Below are positions 7,848-15,822 of a stretch of 25,296 bases of DNA, in pieces (the first letter of the stretch is position 1; each line of letters opens with the position of its first letter). The stretch covers positions 1 through 25,296 of the forward strand of contig JAEMTM010000010.1 of the NCBI GenBank assembly GCA_016462305.1, in the 5' to 3' direction. The notes beneath the pieces are model-generated. The model made no database searches and was not told the origin of the DNA. It worked only from the letters and a program-made list of their open reading frames with translations. The stretch is from Sphingomonadaceae bacterium. GTDB lineage: Bacteria; Pseudomonadota; Alphaproteobacteria; Sphingomonadales; Sphingomonadaceae. A program made the translations under genes and the position numbers.

Positions 7848-7881
7848 AAAAAACAAGGCCGCCCGGATATTCCGAACGGCC
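7848..7881 (-). terminator. Orphan intrinsic terminator upstream of hsp20
   Basis: GGCCG/CGGCC (7857-7861 and 7877-7881) form a 5-bp stem. It continues, after a two-base internal loop, with CGGA/TCCG and a three-base loop. On the minus strand the stem is followed by TTGTTTTTTG (7856-7847), a good termination tract; no such tract follows directly on the plus strand. It therefore ends a minus-strand transcript coming from above 7881, although no convincing gene lies there. It also insulates the hsp20 promoter. Confidence 0.72.
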
Positions 7882-8080
7882 TCGCTCTGCAGCTTTTTCA
7901 GCGCGGTGCTTCAGTCCTCTTCCGGTCCCCACCGGCGGGTCTGACTTTTCCCCCTGAACCATCGGCCATTTCGGGCTCTCGACGAATTCCTTGCCTGCAT
8001 CTGCCTTTGCGATGGGCTTTGCAAATGGAACCAGACTCTGCCGAACGCTTTTTCCAATGCTGTTGCGCCGTTGCAACAAT
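7882..8080 (-). ncRNA. Candidate small structured RNA (unidentified) ending at the orphan terminator
   Basis: This is part of the 470-nt gene-free stretch between hsp20 and lolC. Minus-strand reading frames of 60-84 codons exist, but they match no family I know. One of them runs through the terminator hairpin, so a protein gene is unlikely. The sequence is rich in possible stems: CCGGT-GGGG-ACCGG (complement of 7922-7935), TTCA/TGAA and GTC/GAC flanking it, GCT/AGC nearby, and GTTGC/GCAAC near 8064-8079. Together with a clear terminator this suggests an RNA of up to about 200-230 nt. It does not match the SRP RNA or tmRNA signatures I know; 6S RNA could not be assessed. The 5' end and promoter are undefined. 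Confidence 0.3.
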
Positions 8081-8146
8081 ACTTGCCAGTTGTCATGACG
8101 GAACCTAAGAACAATTTATGCCGAAATTATGGATGAGTGTCCGCAC

Positions 8147-9397
8147 ATGATATTGTCGCGATATGAACGCATGGTCGTACGCCGGTATTTGCTTCCGGGT
8201 AAGGGCGAGGGCTTTATCTTCCTCGTCGCCAGCATCAGCCTGGTCGCGGTTGCATTGGGTGTCGCGGCGTTGATCATTGTGATGAGCGTGATGAACGGCT
8301 TTCGCGCCGAATTATTTGACAAAATCGTTGGCCTCAATGGCCATGCGGTGATTCAGGGCTATGGCGGCCGTCTGCAAGATTGGCGTCAAATCCTCACCGA
8401 CGTAAAGCAAACCGATGGCGTCACCGATGCAACGGCGTTGATTGAACAGCCATTGCTCACGACCTTCAATGGCCGGGTGGAGGCCATATTCGCGCGCGGC
8501 ATGTCGGTGAATGACATCCTGAAAAACGACACGTTGAAGGGCAAGACCGTCGCGGGTGATCTGCGCAGGTTAAACGCCAATGAAGACAAGGTTGCGATTG
8601 GATCGCGGCTTGCCCAAAATCTGGGGGTTCAGGTCGGGCAGAACATCACGATCATCAACCCAGCCGGTCGCACCACGCCATTTGGCACCGTGCCGCGTGA
8701 GATTTCTTATGAGGTCGCGGCGGTCTTTGAGGTGGGCTTGTTTGACTATGACAAGGCGTTTGTCATCATGCCCATCGAACGCGCCCAAGTCCTGATGTTG
8801 ATGGGGGATGAAATAGGCATGATCGAAATCAAGACCGAAAACCCGGACAAGGTGAACGAGATTCTCATGCCCTTATTGCCCAAGCTGGAGAATAAGGGCC
8901 AGATTGTCGACTGGAAAAGCATGAATGCGTCCTTGTTCGACGCCTTGGCGGTCGAGCGGGTCGCGATGTTTGTCGTGCTGTCGATTATCGTGCTCGTTGC
9001 GGTGTTCAACATATTGTCGTCCCTTATCATGCTGGTGCGCGCCAAAACGCGCGACATTGCGATATTGCGCACCATGGGGGCGTCGCGAAAATCGCTGCTG
9101 AAGATATTTATGACGGTCGGTTTGCTGATTGGTGCATCCGGAATTGTGTTGGGGATGATATTGGGCGCGATATTTCTGTATTTCCGGCAATCGGTCGTGA
9201 ACTTCATTCAATTTGTCACCGGTCAGAATTTGTGGGACCCATCGATCCGCTTCCTGACCGAGCTGCCGTCGCGCACCGACCCGTTTGAAGTGCTGGTGAT
9301 CTGCGGGCTGGCTTTGCTGTTCAGCTTCCTTGCAACCTTGTACCCGGCGCTAAAGGCGGCAAGTACGGACCCAGTTCAGGTGCTGCGTTATGAATAA
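8147..9397 (+). CDS. lolC: Lipoprotein-releasing ABC transporter permease (LolC/LolE family)
   Basis: The 416-residue inner-membrane permease works with LolD to extract outer-membrane lipoproteins and hand them to LolA. The N terminus LSRYERMVVRRYLLPGKGEG is followed by a first transmembrane helix (about 22-46), a periplasmic MacB-like domain (about 50-260), and a C-terminal FtsX domain with three helices (about 265-410). The conserved AKTRDIAILRTMGAS coupling segment lies between helices 2 and 3. Start 8147 is preferred over 8129 because it matches the family N terminus and has GGATGAG about ten bases upstream. Only one permease gene accompanies lolD here, as is common in alphaproteobacteria with a homodimeric LolC/E-like subunit. 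Its end overlaps lolD by 8 nt. Confidence 0.93.
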   Translation: MILSRYERMVVRRYLLPGKGEGFIFLVASISLVAVALGVAALIIVMSVMNGFRAELFDKIVGLNGHAVIQGYGGRLQDWRQILTDVKQTDGVTDATALIEQPLLTTFNGRVEAIFARGMSVNDILKNDTLKGKTVAGDLRRLNANEDKVAIGSRLAQNLGVQVGQNITIINPAGRTTPFGTVPREISYEVAAVFEVGLFDYDKAFVIMPIERAQVLMLMGDEIGMIEIKTENPDKVNEILMPLLPKLENKGQIVDWKSMNASLFDALAVERVAMFVVLSIIVLVAVFNILSSLIMLVRAKTRDIAILRTMGASRKSLLKIFMTVGLLIGASGIVLGMILGAIFLYFRQSVVNFIQFVTGQNLWDPSIRFLTELPSRTDPFEVLVICGLALLFSFLATLYPALKAASTDPVQVLRYE

Positions 9398-10073
9398 TAT
9401 CTTGGAACTTGTCGATGTTCGCCGCAAATTTGTGCAAGGCGATGTCACCATAGAAGTCCTGCGCGGTGTAGACCTTGTCGTTGGGAAAGGCGAGCTGGTG
9501 GCGTTGCTTGGCCCATCGGGATCGGGCAAATCGACCATGCTTCAGGCGGTGGGCTTATTGGAAGGTGGCTTTTCGGGGTCCATCAAATTGGATGGTGAAG
9601 AAGTCAGCGCAGCCAGCGTGGACCGCCAAACCGAGATACGCCGACAAAAACTGGGCTTTGTCTATCAGTTTCACCATTTGCTCCCGGACTTTGACGCGTT
9701 GGAAAATGTGATTTTGCCGCAGTTGATTTCGGATGCAACGCCCGATGTGGCGCATGATCGTGCGACCTATTTGTTGACGCAGTTGGGGCTGGCCGAACGC
9801 TTGCACCATCGCCCGTCAAAGCTGTCGGGTGGCGAGCAACAACGTGTCGCGGTGGCGCGGGCATTGGCGAACCGGCCAAAGCTGGTGCTGGCCGATGAAC
9901 CCACCGGCAATTTGGACGAGCACACCGCCAATATCGTGCTTGGCGAATTTATGGCGCTGGTGCGCGAAGAGGGGTCGTCAGCCATCGTTGCCACACATAA
10001 TGAGCGATTGGCGGCCAAGATGGACCGCATCGTGCGTCTGCATGACGGTAAATTGAACGCAGCAAGGGGATAG
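9390..10073 (+). CDS. lolD: Lipoprotein-releasing ABC transporter ATP-binding protein LolD
   Basis: The 227-residue ATPase powers lipoprotein release by LolCDE. It has a full set of ABC motifs: Walker A GPSGSGKST (41-49), the Q-loop Gln93 in VYQFHHLLPDF, the signature LSGGEQQRVAVARAL (about 145-159), Walker B LVLADEPTGNLD (Glu170 as catalytic base), and the switch His203 in VATHNERLA. The QFHHLLPDF segment is typical of LolD. The start at 9390 lies inside the end of lolC (8-nt overlap in another frame), so translation is probably coupled. The downstream peroxidase gene starts four bases after the stop codon ends. Confidence 0.96.
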   Translation: MNNILELVDVRRKFVQGDVTIEVLRGVDLVVGKGELVALLGPSGSGKSTMLQAVGLLEGGFSGSIKLDGEEVSAASVDRQTEIRRQKLGFVYQFHHLLPDFDALENVILPQLISDATPDVAHDRATYLLTQLGLAERLHHRPSKLSGGEQQRVAVARALANRPKLVLADEPTGNLDEHTANIVLGEFMALVREEGSSAIVATHNERLAAKMDRIVRLHDGKLNAARG

Positions 10074-10076
10074 TCG

Positions 10077-10565
10077 ATGTCAGTATATGATTTCACGGTG
10101 AAGATGCCCGGCGGCGGGGCCGAGGCCATGGCCGCGCATCAGGGCAAGGTGTTGCTGGTGGTGAACACAGCGTCCAAATGCGGCTTCACACCGCAGTATA
10201 AGGGCCTAGAGGCGCTCTATCGCCAGTATAAGGACCAAGGTCTCGAAATCCTTGCTTTCCCATGTAACCAGTTCGGCGCGCAGGAGCCTGGCGACGCACA
10301 AGAAATTCAGAATTTCTGTTCGCTCAACTATGACGTGTCCTTTCCATTGGCGGCGAAAATCGATGTCAACGGAACGGATGAAGACCCGTTATGGCATTAT
10401 CTGAAGCAGCAGCAAGCTGGCTTGCTGGGTTCACGCGCTATCAAATGGAACTTCACCAAATTCCTCGTCGACCGCAAGGGGAATGTCGTGGCCCGGCATG
10501 GTCCACAGGTCAAACCAGAGGCGTTGGCAACGGACATTGAAAGATTGCTCGCCGAGGCAGCCTGA
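10077..10565 (+). CDS. Glutathione peroxidase-family thiol peroxidase
   Basis: The 162-residue thioredoxin-fold enzyme reduces hydrogen and lipid peroxides. The peroxidatic residue is Cys35 (not selenocysteine) in NTASKCGFTPQY. Gln65 in FPCNQFG and Trp124/Asn125 in WNFTKFLVD complete the active site. Cys81 in the EIQNFC segment aligns with the resolving cysteine of yeast Gpx3, which suggests a Cys35-Cys81 disulfide recycled by thioredoxin rather than glutathione; that is inference. The start at 10077 has AAGGGGA (10064-10070) upstream and lies almost directly behind lolD, so the three genes are likely one operon. An inverted repeat overlaps its stop codon. Confidence 0.94.
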   Translation: MSVYDFTVKMPGGGAEAMAAHQGKVLLVVNTASKCGFTPQYKGLEALYRQYKDQGLEILAFPCNQFGAQEPGDAQEIQNFCSLNYDVSFPLAAKIDVNGTDEDPLWHYLKQQQAGLLGSRAIKWNFTKFLVDRKGNVVARHGPQVKPEALATDIERLLAEAA

Positions 10566-10607
10566 TTGTCCACAGCTTAGCCTAAAACAGGCTTTGTCGA
10601 ATCAGGC
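10560..10607 (+). promoter_or_regulatory. Inverted-repeat control region upstream of dnaE
   Basis: A perfect 8-bp inverted repeat GCCTGATT/AATCAGGC (10560-10567 and 10600-10607) encloses a smaller hairpin AGCCT-AAAAC-AGGCT (10579-10593). The region spans the end of the peroxidase gene and most of the 62-bp gap before dnaE. It includes TTGTCCACA (10566-10574), one base off a DnaA box, and one GANTC site (10599-10603). A weak -35/-10 pair, TTGTCG (10594) and TAACGA (10616), would place the start of transcription at or near the dnaE start codon. The roles are not established. Confidence 0.4.
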
Positions 10608-10627
10608 GCGTGTTCTAACGATGGGGC

Positions 10628-13600
10628 ATGGCTTATATCCCCTTCGTCCCTTTGCGCGTGTATTCCGCATACACCATATTGGAAGGCGCGATTGAACCCA
10701 AGGCGATTGGCGAAACTGCGAAGAAACTTGGCTTTCCCGCAATCGCGATGTGTGATCGCAATGGCCTTTATGGCGTTATGCCGTTTCAGGACGGCGCGAA
10801 ATCTTGCGGTGTGCAACCGATCATTGGTGCGTTGCTTGCAATCCGGCGGCCGACGTCCGACGGAAAGTTCGTCCGCGACTGGTTGCCATTATTTGCCCAA
10901 GATGAAAGCGGTTATATCAATCTATGCCGGTTGGTTTCCATGGCGCATCTTGATCGCCCCGAAGACCTTGACGCACATGTCACGCTGGAACAGCTTGCCG
11001 GTCATAAGGACGGCCTGATCGCGCTTACAGGGGGTGCAGAGGGCGCTTTGGCCCGATTGTTAAGTGAAGGGCAGCATGACGCGGTATCCAGCTACCTGAC
11101 GCGTCTTCAGGCGCTGTTTTCCGACCGTTTGTATATCGAACTCAGCAGGCGCCACGACGCGGTTGAAGAGGCGGCGGAAGACGCGCTGATTGACCTTGCT
11201 TATACGCGCAATATTCCCCTCGTCGCCACAAATCCGGCCTTTTTTGCGGAACCCGATTTCTTCGACGCGCATGACGCCATGCTGTGCATCTCGGACGGCG
11301 CCTATATCGAAAGCGCGGACCGCCGCAGGAGCAGCCGCGATACCTGGATCAAAACGGGCAAGCAAATGGGGGAGCTGTTCGCTGATGTCCCCGAAGCGCT
11401 GGCCAATACCCTCGTGATTGCGCAGCGATGCGCCGCCCTTGCGCCCTATCGCAGCCCGATACTGCCAAGCCTTGCCGGTGACCGGACCGCCGAAGACGCG
11501 CAATTGCGCGAAGACGGGCGGCTTGGGCTTGAAAAGCGACTTGAGATCGCGGGCATCACTGACCCTGCGGAGCGGCAAGTTTATTTTGACCGGTTGAAGT
11601 TTGAAGCCGATGTTATCTGCGCCATGGGCTTTCCAGGCTACTTCCTGATCGTTGCCGATTTCATCAAATGGGCGAAGGAACAGGACATTGCCGTTGGGCC
11701 GGGCCGTGGATCGGGGGCAGGCTCGCTGGTCGCTTGGGCGCTGACGATTACCGATCTTGACCCCATCAAGCTCGGCCTGCTGTTCGAACGTTTCCTTAAC
11801 CCCGACCGTGTGTCGATGCCGGACTTCGATATCGACTTTTGCGAAACGCGCCGTGGCGAAGTCATTCGTTATGTGCAGAAAAAATACGGCGCGCGTCAGG
11901 TTGCGCAAATCATCACCTTTGGAAAGCTGAAGGCGCGGGCGGTTCTGCGGGACACCGGGCGGGTGCTGCAGATGAGCTATGGCCAAGTTGATCGGCTGTG
12001 CAAGCAAGTGCCAAATCTGCCCGCTGACCCGTGGGATTTGAAACGCGCTCTGTCTGGCGTGGCGGAGTTGCGGGAAGAATATCGGCGTGATGCGCAGGTG
12101 AAACGCCTGTTCGACCTTGCGATGAAGCTGGAGGGCCTTCCACGCCACAGTTCAACACATGCCGCCGGTGTGGTGATCGGCGACCGCGAATTATCGGAAT
12201 TGGCGCCGTTATACCGCGATCCGCGTTCGGACATGCCCGTCACGCAATTCGACATGAAATATGTTGAGAGTGCTGGCCTCGTTAAGTTCGACTTTTTGGG
12301 ATTGAAGACGTTATCTGTGCTGCAAAAGGGTAGCCAGATGCTCGCCAAACGGGGCGTGGAGATCAATCTCGACCTATTGCCGCATGATGACCCTGCGGTC
12401 TATGAATTGCTGCAACGCGGCGACACTGTGGGCGTTTTCCAGTTGGAATCCGAAGGCATGCGCCGCACGCTCGCGGCGGTGAAGCCAACCAACTTTGGTG
12501 ACATCATCGCGCTCGTGTCGCTCTATCGTCCGGGTCCAATGGACAATATTCCCATGTTTGGCCGCCGCAAAAATGGTGAAGAAAGCATTGAATATCCGCA
12601 CCCCTTGCTTGAGCCTGTGCTAAACGAAACTTACGGGATATTTGTTTACCAAGAACAAGTTATGCAAGCCGCGCAAATTTTGGCGGGCTACAGCCTTGGG
12701 GAAGCAGATTTGCTTCGCCGTGCAATGGGTAAGAAGATTCAGGCCGAAATGGATGCCCAGCGCGAACGCTTTGTCACCGGCTGCGCCGCGCATACGATCC
12801 CTCCCAATCGGGCGAACGAGCTGTTCGACTTGATCGACAAATTTGCGGGCTATGGTTTCAACAAAAGCCATGCCGCCGCTTATGCCGTGTTGGCCTATCA
12901 AACTGCTTGGCTAAAAACGCATCACCCCGAAGAATTTTATGCCGCATCCATGTGTTTCGACATGCATCAAACCGACAAGCTGGCGACCTTCATAGACGAT
13001 ATGCGCAGGCTGGACGTCACTTGTTTGCAGCCGGACATCAACCGGAGCGAGGCCGAATTTACCGTTGAGACCAATGCGCATGGCGACCATGCGGTGCGTT
13101 ATGCGTTGGGCGGCATCAAAAATGTCGGCGAACGGGCGATGGAGATATTGGTCACAGAACGCGTGACGGCGGGATTGTTCAAAAGCCTTGATGACTTTGC
13201 CAACCGGGTCGATCCAAGTCAGATCAACCGCCGAAGCCTTGAAAATCTCGCTGCTGCGGGCGCTTTTGATGTGCTGGAACCAAACCGTGGCGCGGTCCAT
13301 GCCGCGGCGGAAACACTTTTGGCGGCAGCGCAATCCGCGCGCGATTCACGCGAAAGCGGGCAGGGCGGCCTGTTTGGTGAGGGCGGGTCCGACATGGCGG
13401 CGCTACGGATCGACAGCAGCCTGCAATGGGCACCCGGCGAACATATGAACCAGGAAAAGGACGCGTTTGGGTTTTATTTCTCGGCGCATCCTTGTTCGCA
13501 ATATGAGGCGCTGGCCATTAGCCACGGCGCAAAACCTTATGCGGTCTGGCTCGACAGTGGACCAATACCCGAAGGTGTCCGCCGCCCCGCCACCATGTCG

Positions 13601-14104
13601 GCATTGATCGAAGGCATCCGCTGGCGCGAGTCACGCAAGGGGAAGCGTTTCATGATTGCGGATTTTTCGGACAATAGCGGCCAGTTTTCGGTGCGATGTT
13701 TTGACGAGGCGGTCGGCACACAACTTGCCGAGTGGGCAAAAGACGCGGAGTGCCTTTTGCTCGATTGCGAAATGGACATGCGGCCCGGCGACGAAATGCC
13801 GAGCTTTACGGTAAAAAGCGCCAAAGCCCTCAGTGGCTTGACCAGCGTGTCGCGGCTGAAAATGCAGTTGGATGTGACACATGAAGCAGCCATGGCGCAG
13901 CTCGCGCAAATCGTTGCGCCATTGGGCGGTGGCCGAAGCGAGTTGGTCATCAAAACCCGCGCTGCCGATGGACGATGGGTGCATATCGTGCTTGGTCGCC
14001 GCTTCCAGATTGATGCATCTTTGCTTGCCCAAGTGCGCATAATTGACGGTATCGAAAATGTAGAGCTTGCGCCACTGGGTCCAGTTTTGGCATTGGTGCG
14101 CTGA
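10628..14104 (+). CDS. dnaE: DNA polymerase III alpha subunit (replicative DNA polymerase)
   Basis: The 1158-residue catalytic subunit of the chromosomal replicase is close to E. coli DnaE (1160) in length. The three catalytic aspartates sit at Asp401 and Asp403 in PDFDIDF and Asp555 in VKFDFLGLKTL, the same numbers as in E. coli. GPGRGSGAGSLVAWAL, RHSSTHAAGVVI and SLYRPGPMDNIP mark the palm, thumb and fingers. A helix-hairpin-helix region, the clamp-binding motif QGGLF (912-916) and an OB fold (about 990-1080) follow. The N-terminal PHP domain reads FVPLRVYSAYT where metal-binding PHP domains have an HxH pair, so it is probably inactive as a nuclease. No clear ribosome site precedes the start; the transcript may be leaderless. 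Confidence 0.98.
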   Translation: MAYIPFVPLRVYSAYTILEGAIEPKAIGETAKKLGFPAIAMCDRNGLYGVMPFQDGAKSCGVQPIIGALLAIRRPTSDGKFVRDWLPLFAQDESGYINLCRLVSMAHLDRPEDLDAHVTLEQLAGHKDGLIALTGGAEGALARLLSEGQHDAVSSYLTRLQALFSDRLYIELSRRHDAVEEAAEDALIDLAYTRNIPLVATNPAFFAEPDFFDAHDAMLCISDGAYIESADRRRSSRDTWIKTGKQMGELFADVPEALANTLVIAQRCAALAPYRSPILPSLAGDRTAEDAQLREDGRLGLEKRLEIAGITDPAERQVYFDRLKFEADVICAMGFPGYFLIVADFIKWAKEQDIAVGPGRGSGAGSLVAWALTITDLDPIKLGLLFERFLNPDRVSMPDFDIDFCETRRGEVIRYVQKKYGARQVAQIITFGKLKARAVLRDTGRVLQMSYGQVDRLCKQVPNLPADPWDLKRALSGVAELREEYRRDAQVKRLFDLAMKLEGLPRHSSTHAAGVVIGDRELSELAPLYRDPRSDMPVTQFDMKYVESAGLVKFDFLGLKTLSVLQKGSQMLAKRGVEINLDLLPHDDPAVYELLQRGDTVGVFQLESEGMRRTLAAVKPTNFGDIIALVSLYRPGPMDNIPMFGRRKNGEESIEYPHPLLEPVLNETYGIFVYQEQVMQAAQILAGYSLGEADLLRRAMGKKIQAEMDAQRERFVTGCAAHTIPPNRANELFDLIDKFAGYGFNKSHAAAYAVLAYQTAWLKTHHPEEFYAASMCFDMHQTDKLATFIDDMRRLDVTCLQPDINRSEAEFTVETNAHGDHAVRYALGGIKNVGERAMEILVTERVTAGLFKSLDDFANRVDPSQINRRSLENLAAAGAFDVLEPNRGAVHAAAETLLAAAQSARDSRESGQGGLFGEGGSDMAALRIDSSLQWAPGEHMNQEKDAFGFYFSAHPCSQYEALAISHGAKPYAVWLDSGPIPEGVRRPATMSALIEGIRWRESRKGKRFMIADFSDNSGQFSVRCFDEAVGTQLAEWAKDAECLLLDCEMDMRPGDEMPSFTVKSAKALSGLTSVSRLKMQLDVTHEAAMAQLAQIVAPLGGGRSELVIKTRAADGRWVHIVLGRRFQIDASLLAQVRIIDGIENVELAPLGPVLALVR

Positions 14105-14172
14105 ACTGCGAAAATCATAGACAGAAATTGCGTCTGCACTATCCTGCGGCGTGGTAAGAGGGAGAGATTTTG

Positions 14173-15771
14173 ATGCACGGCACCATGCAAGACTGGGATC
14201 TTCGCGTTCCGCGTTTGATCGACTACGCAGCCCGCGAACATGGCAACCGCGAAATCGTGACGCGTTGGACCGACGGCAATATTGAACGCACAAACTGGTC
14301 TGGCGTCGCAACCGAAGCGCGCAAATTGTCGCAAGCCTTTGCGGGTTTAGGCCTGCAAAAGGGCGACCGGATTGCCACTTTTGCCATGAACCATCATCGG
14401 CATTTGGCGGCTTGGTATGGCGCTATCGGCTTTGGTGGAGTGATCCACACCGTCAATGTGCGGCTGTTCGACGAAGACCTGATCTACATCATGAACCATG
14501 CCGAAGATAAGGTGTTGATGTATGACGCAATGTTCCAACCCATTATTGATCGGTTGAGGCCGCATCTAAAGACCGTTGAGCATTATGTCGTGTTTGACCG
14601 CGACGACAGCTATGGTGCGCTTATCGCGGCGCACGATGGCAATTATGAATGGGCAACCGGCGATGAGCGTGAGCCGTGTATGTTGTGTTACACCAGCGGC
14701 ACAACGGGCAATCCAAAGGGTGTTTTGTATCAACACCGCTCGACCATGTTACACGCGATGGCTGAAATCGCGCCATCCATTTTTGACCTTAGCCCGCAGT
14801 CGGCATTGCTGCCGATTGTGCCGATGTTCCATGCGGCAAGCTGGGGCCTCCCCTTTGCAGGCGCCGCTGCGGGCGTGAAGTTCGTGTTTTCGACCACCAA
14901 TGACGCCGCAACCTTGCATGGCTTAATGCTGCAAGAAGGCATTACCCATAGCGCAGGGGTGCCCACAGTGTGGCTTTCCATGTTCGCGCATTTGGATGCA
15001 GAGGCCGCCGCCGAGCGGGATGCGACACTTGGCAAGCTGCGCTTGGTCACGATTGGCGGATCGGCTGCGCCGCGTGGCATGATTGAGCGTCTGATGGCGT
15101 CGGGCGTGCGTGTGTCGCATGCATGGGGCATGACCGAGACATCGCCCATTGGCACGATGGGGGCGCCAACACCCAATTGGGATGAACTCACGCTCGAACA
15201 GCAGATCGACGTGGTTTGCAAACAAGGCCGCACGCCATTTGGCGTTGAGTTGCGCGTGATCGACAAGGACGGCAATGTCGCCCCGCGTGATGGCGTGACG
15301 TCTGGCGCGCTTCAAATTCGCGGGCCATGGGTCATTAAACGCTATTTCAAGGCAGAGGCGGACGCGGTTGACGCGGATCAGTGGTTTGATACCGGAGATG
15401 TCTCCGTGCTGCACCCGGACGGCACGATGCAGATCACGGACCGCGTGAAGGATGTCATCAAATCGGGCGGCGAGTGGATCAGTTCAGTTGAGCTTGAGAA
15501 TATCGCGGTTGGTTGCCCCGGCATTGCCGAAGCAGGCGCAATTGGTATCCCGCATCCCAAATGGGATGAACGGCCCGTTCTAATCGCTGTCAAAAAACCG
15601 GGGGCTGAAGTCGACGAAGCGACCGTAAAGGCCTATCTGGCCGAACGCATCGTCAAATGGTGGATGCCCGACCGCGTGCTGTTTGTTGAGGAACTACCGC
15701 ACACGGGCACTGGCAAAATCCAGAAAGTGGCGCTTCGTGCGCAGTTTAAGGATTTTGTGCTGGAGGATTGA
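14173..15771 (+). CDS. Fatty acyl-CoA ligase (AMP-forming, AlkK-like)
   Basis: The 532-residue ANL-superfamily enzyme activates a carboxylic acid, most likely a medium- or long-chain fatty acid, to its CoA thioester through an acyl-adenylate. The phosphate loop YTSGTTGNPKG lies at 173-183, the adenylate motif HAWGMTETSP at 316-325, the hinge DTGDVSVLHPDG and RVKDVIKSGGEWIS follow, and the catalytic Lys515 lies in GTGKIQK near the C terminus. The N terminus QDWDLRVPRLIDYAA resembles AlkK-type synthetases. The start at 14173 (ATG) has GGGAGAG about eight bases upstream; a TTG one codon earlier is less likely. Substrate length cannot be read from sequence. It stands 68 nt after dnaE and is probably not functionally linked to it. 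Confidence 0.92.
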   Translation: MHGTMQDWDLRVPRLIDYAAREHGNREIVTRWTDGNIERTNWSGVATEARKLSQAFAGLGLQKGDRIATFAMNHHRHLAAWYGAIGFGGVIHTVNVRLFDEDLIYIMNHAEDKVLMYDAMFQPIIDRLRPHLKTVEHYVVFDRDDSYGALIAAHDGNYEWATGDEREPCMLCYTSGTTGNPKGVLYQHRSTMLHAMAEIAPSIFDLSPQSALLPIVPMFHAASWGLPFAGAAAGVKFVFSTTNDAATLHGLMLQEGITHSAGVPTVWLSMFAHLDAEAAAERDATLGKLRLVTIGGSAAPRGMIERLMASGVRVSHAWGMTETSPIGTMGAPTPNWDELTLEQQIDVVCKQGRTPFGVELRVIDKDGNVAPRDGVTSGALQIRGPWVIKRYFKAEADAVDADQWFDTGDVSVLHPDGTMQITDRVKDVIKSGGEWISSVELENIAVGCPGIAEAGAIGIPHPKWDERPVLIAVKKPGAEVDEATVKAYLAERIVKWWMPDRVLFVEELPHTGTGKIQKVALRAQFKDFVLED

Positions 15772-15802
15772 GGCCATCGCTTCGCCCCTGTGGTGAATGA
15801 GG

Positions 15803-15822
15803 CGGCGCTTGCCGTTTAGATT
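15803..15822 (+). terminator. Weak hairpin between the acyl-CoA ligase and moaB
   Basis: CGGC-GCTT-GCCG (15803-15814) is a 4-bp stem followed by TTTAGATT in the 49-nt convergent gap. The stem is short and the T tract interrupted, so efficient termination is uncertain. No better candidate lies in the gap. Confidence 0.3.

Noticed and set aside
7828..8079. An 83-codon minus-strand frame in the gap before lolC
   Set aside because: It would be translated through the terminator stem and its U tract, and its sequence resembles no known protein.
7353..8108. A 251-codon plus-strand open frame across hsp20 and the following gap
   Set aside because: It is antisense to the alpha-crystallin domain and runs across the thermometer, the promoter and the terminator; no recognisable protein motif.
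7911..8114. A 67-codon minus-strand frame (with an internal ATG at about residue 7) in the same gap
   Set aside because: TTG start, no ribosome site, unusual composition (rich in R, S, Q and W), no family resemblance; kept only as an alternative to the RNA hypothesis.
10579..10596. AGCCT-AAAAC-AGGCT hairpin as an intrinsic terminator for lolCD-gpx
   Set aside because: The stem has only 5 bp and is followed by just three T before G; too weak to call alone.
11060..12148. A 362-codon minus-strand open frame inside dnaE
   Set aside because: It is antisense to the conserved polymerase core, matches no family, and has no gene-like context; long antisense frames are common in GC-rich coding DNA.
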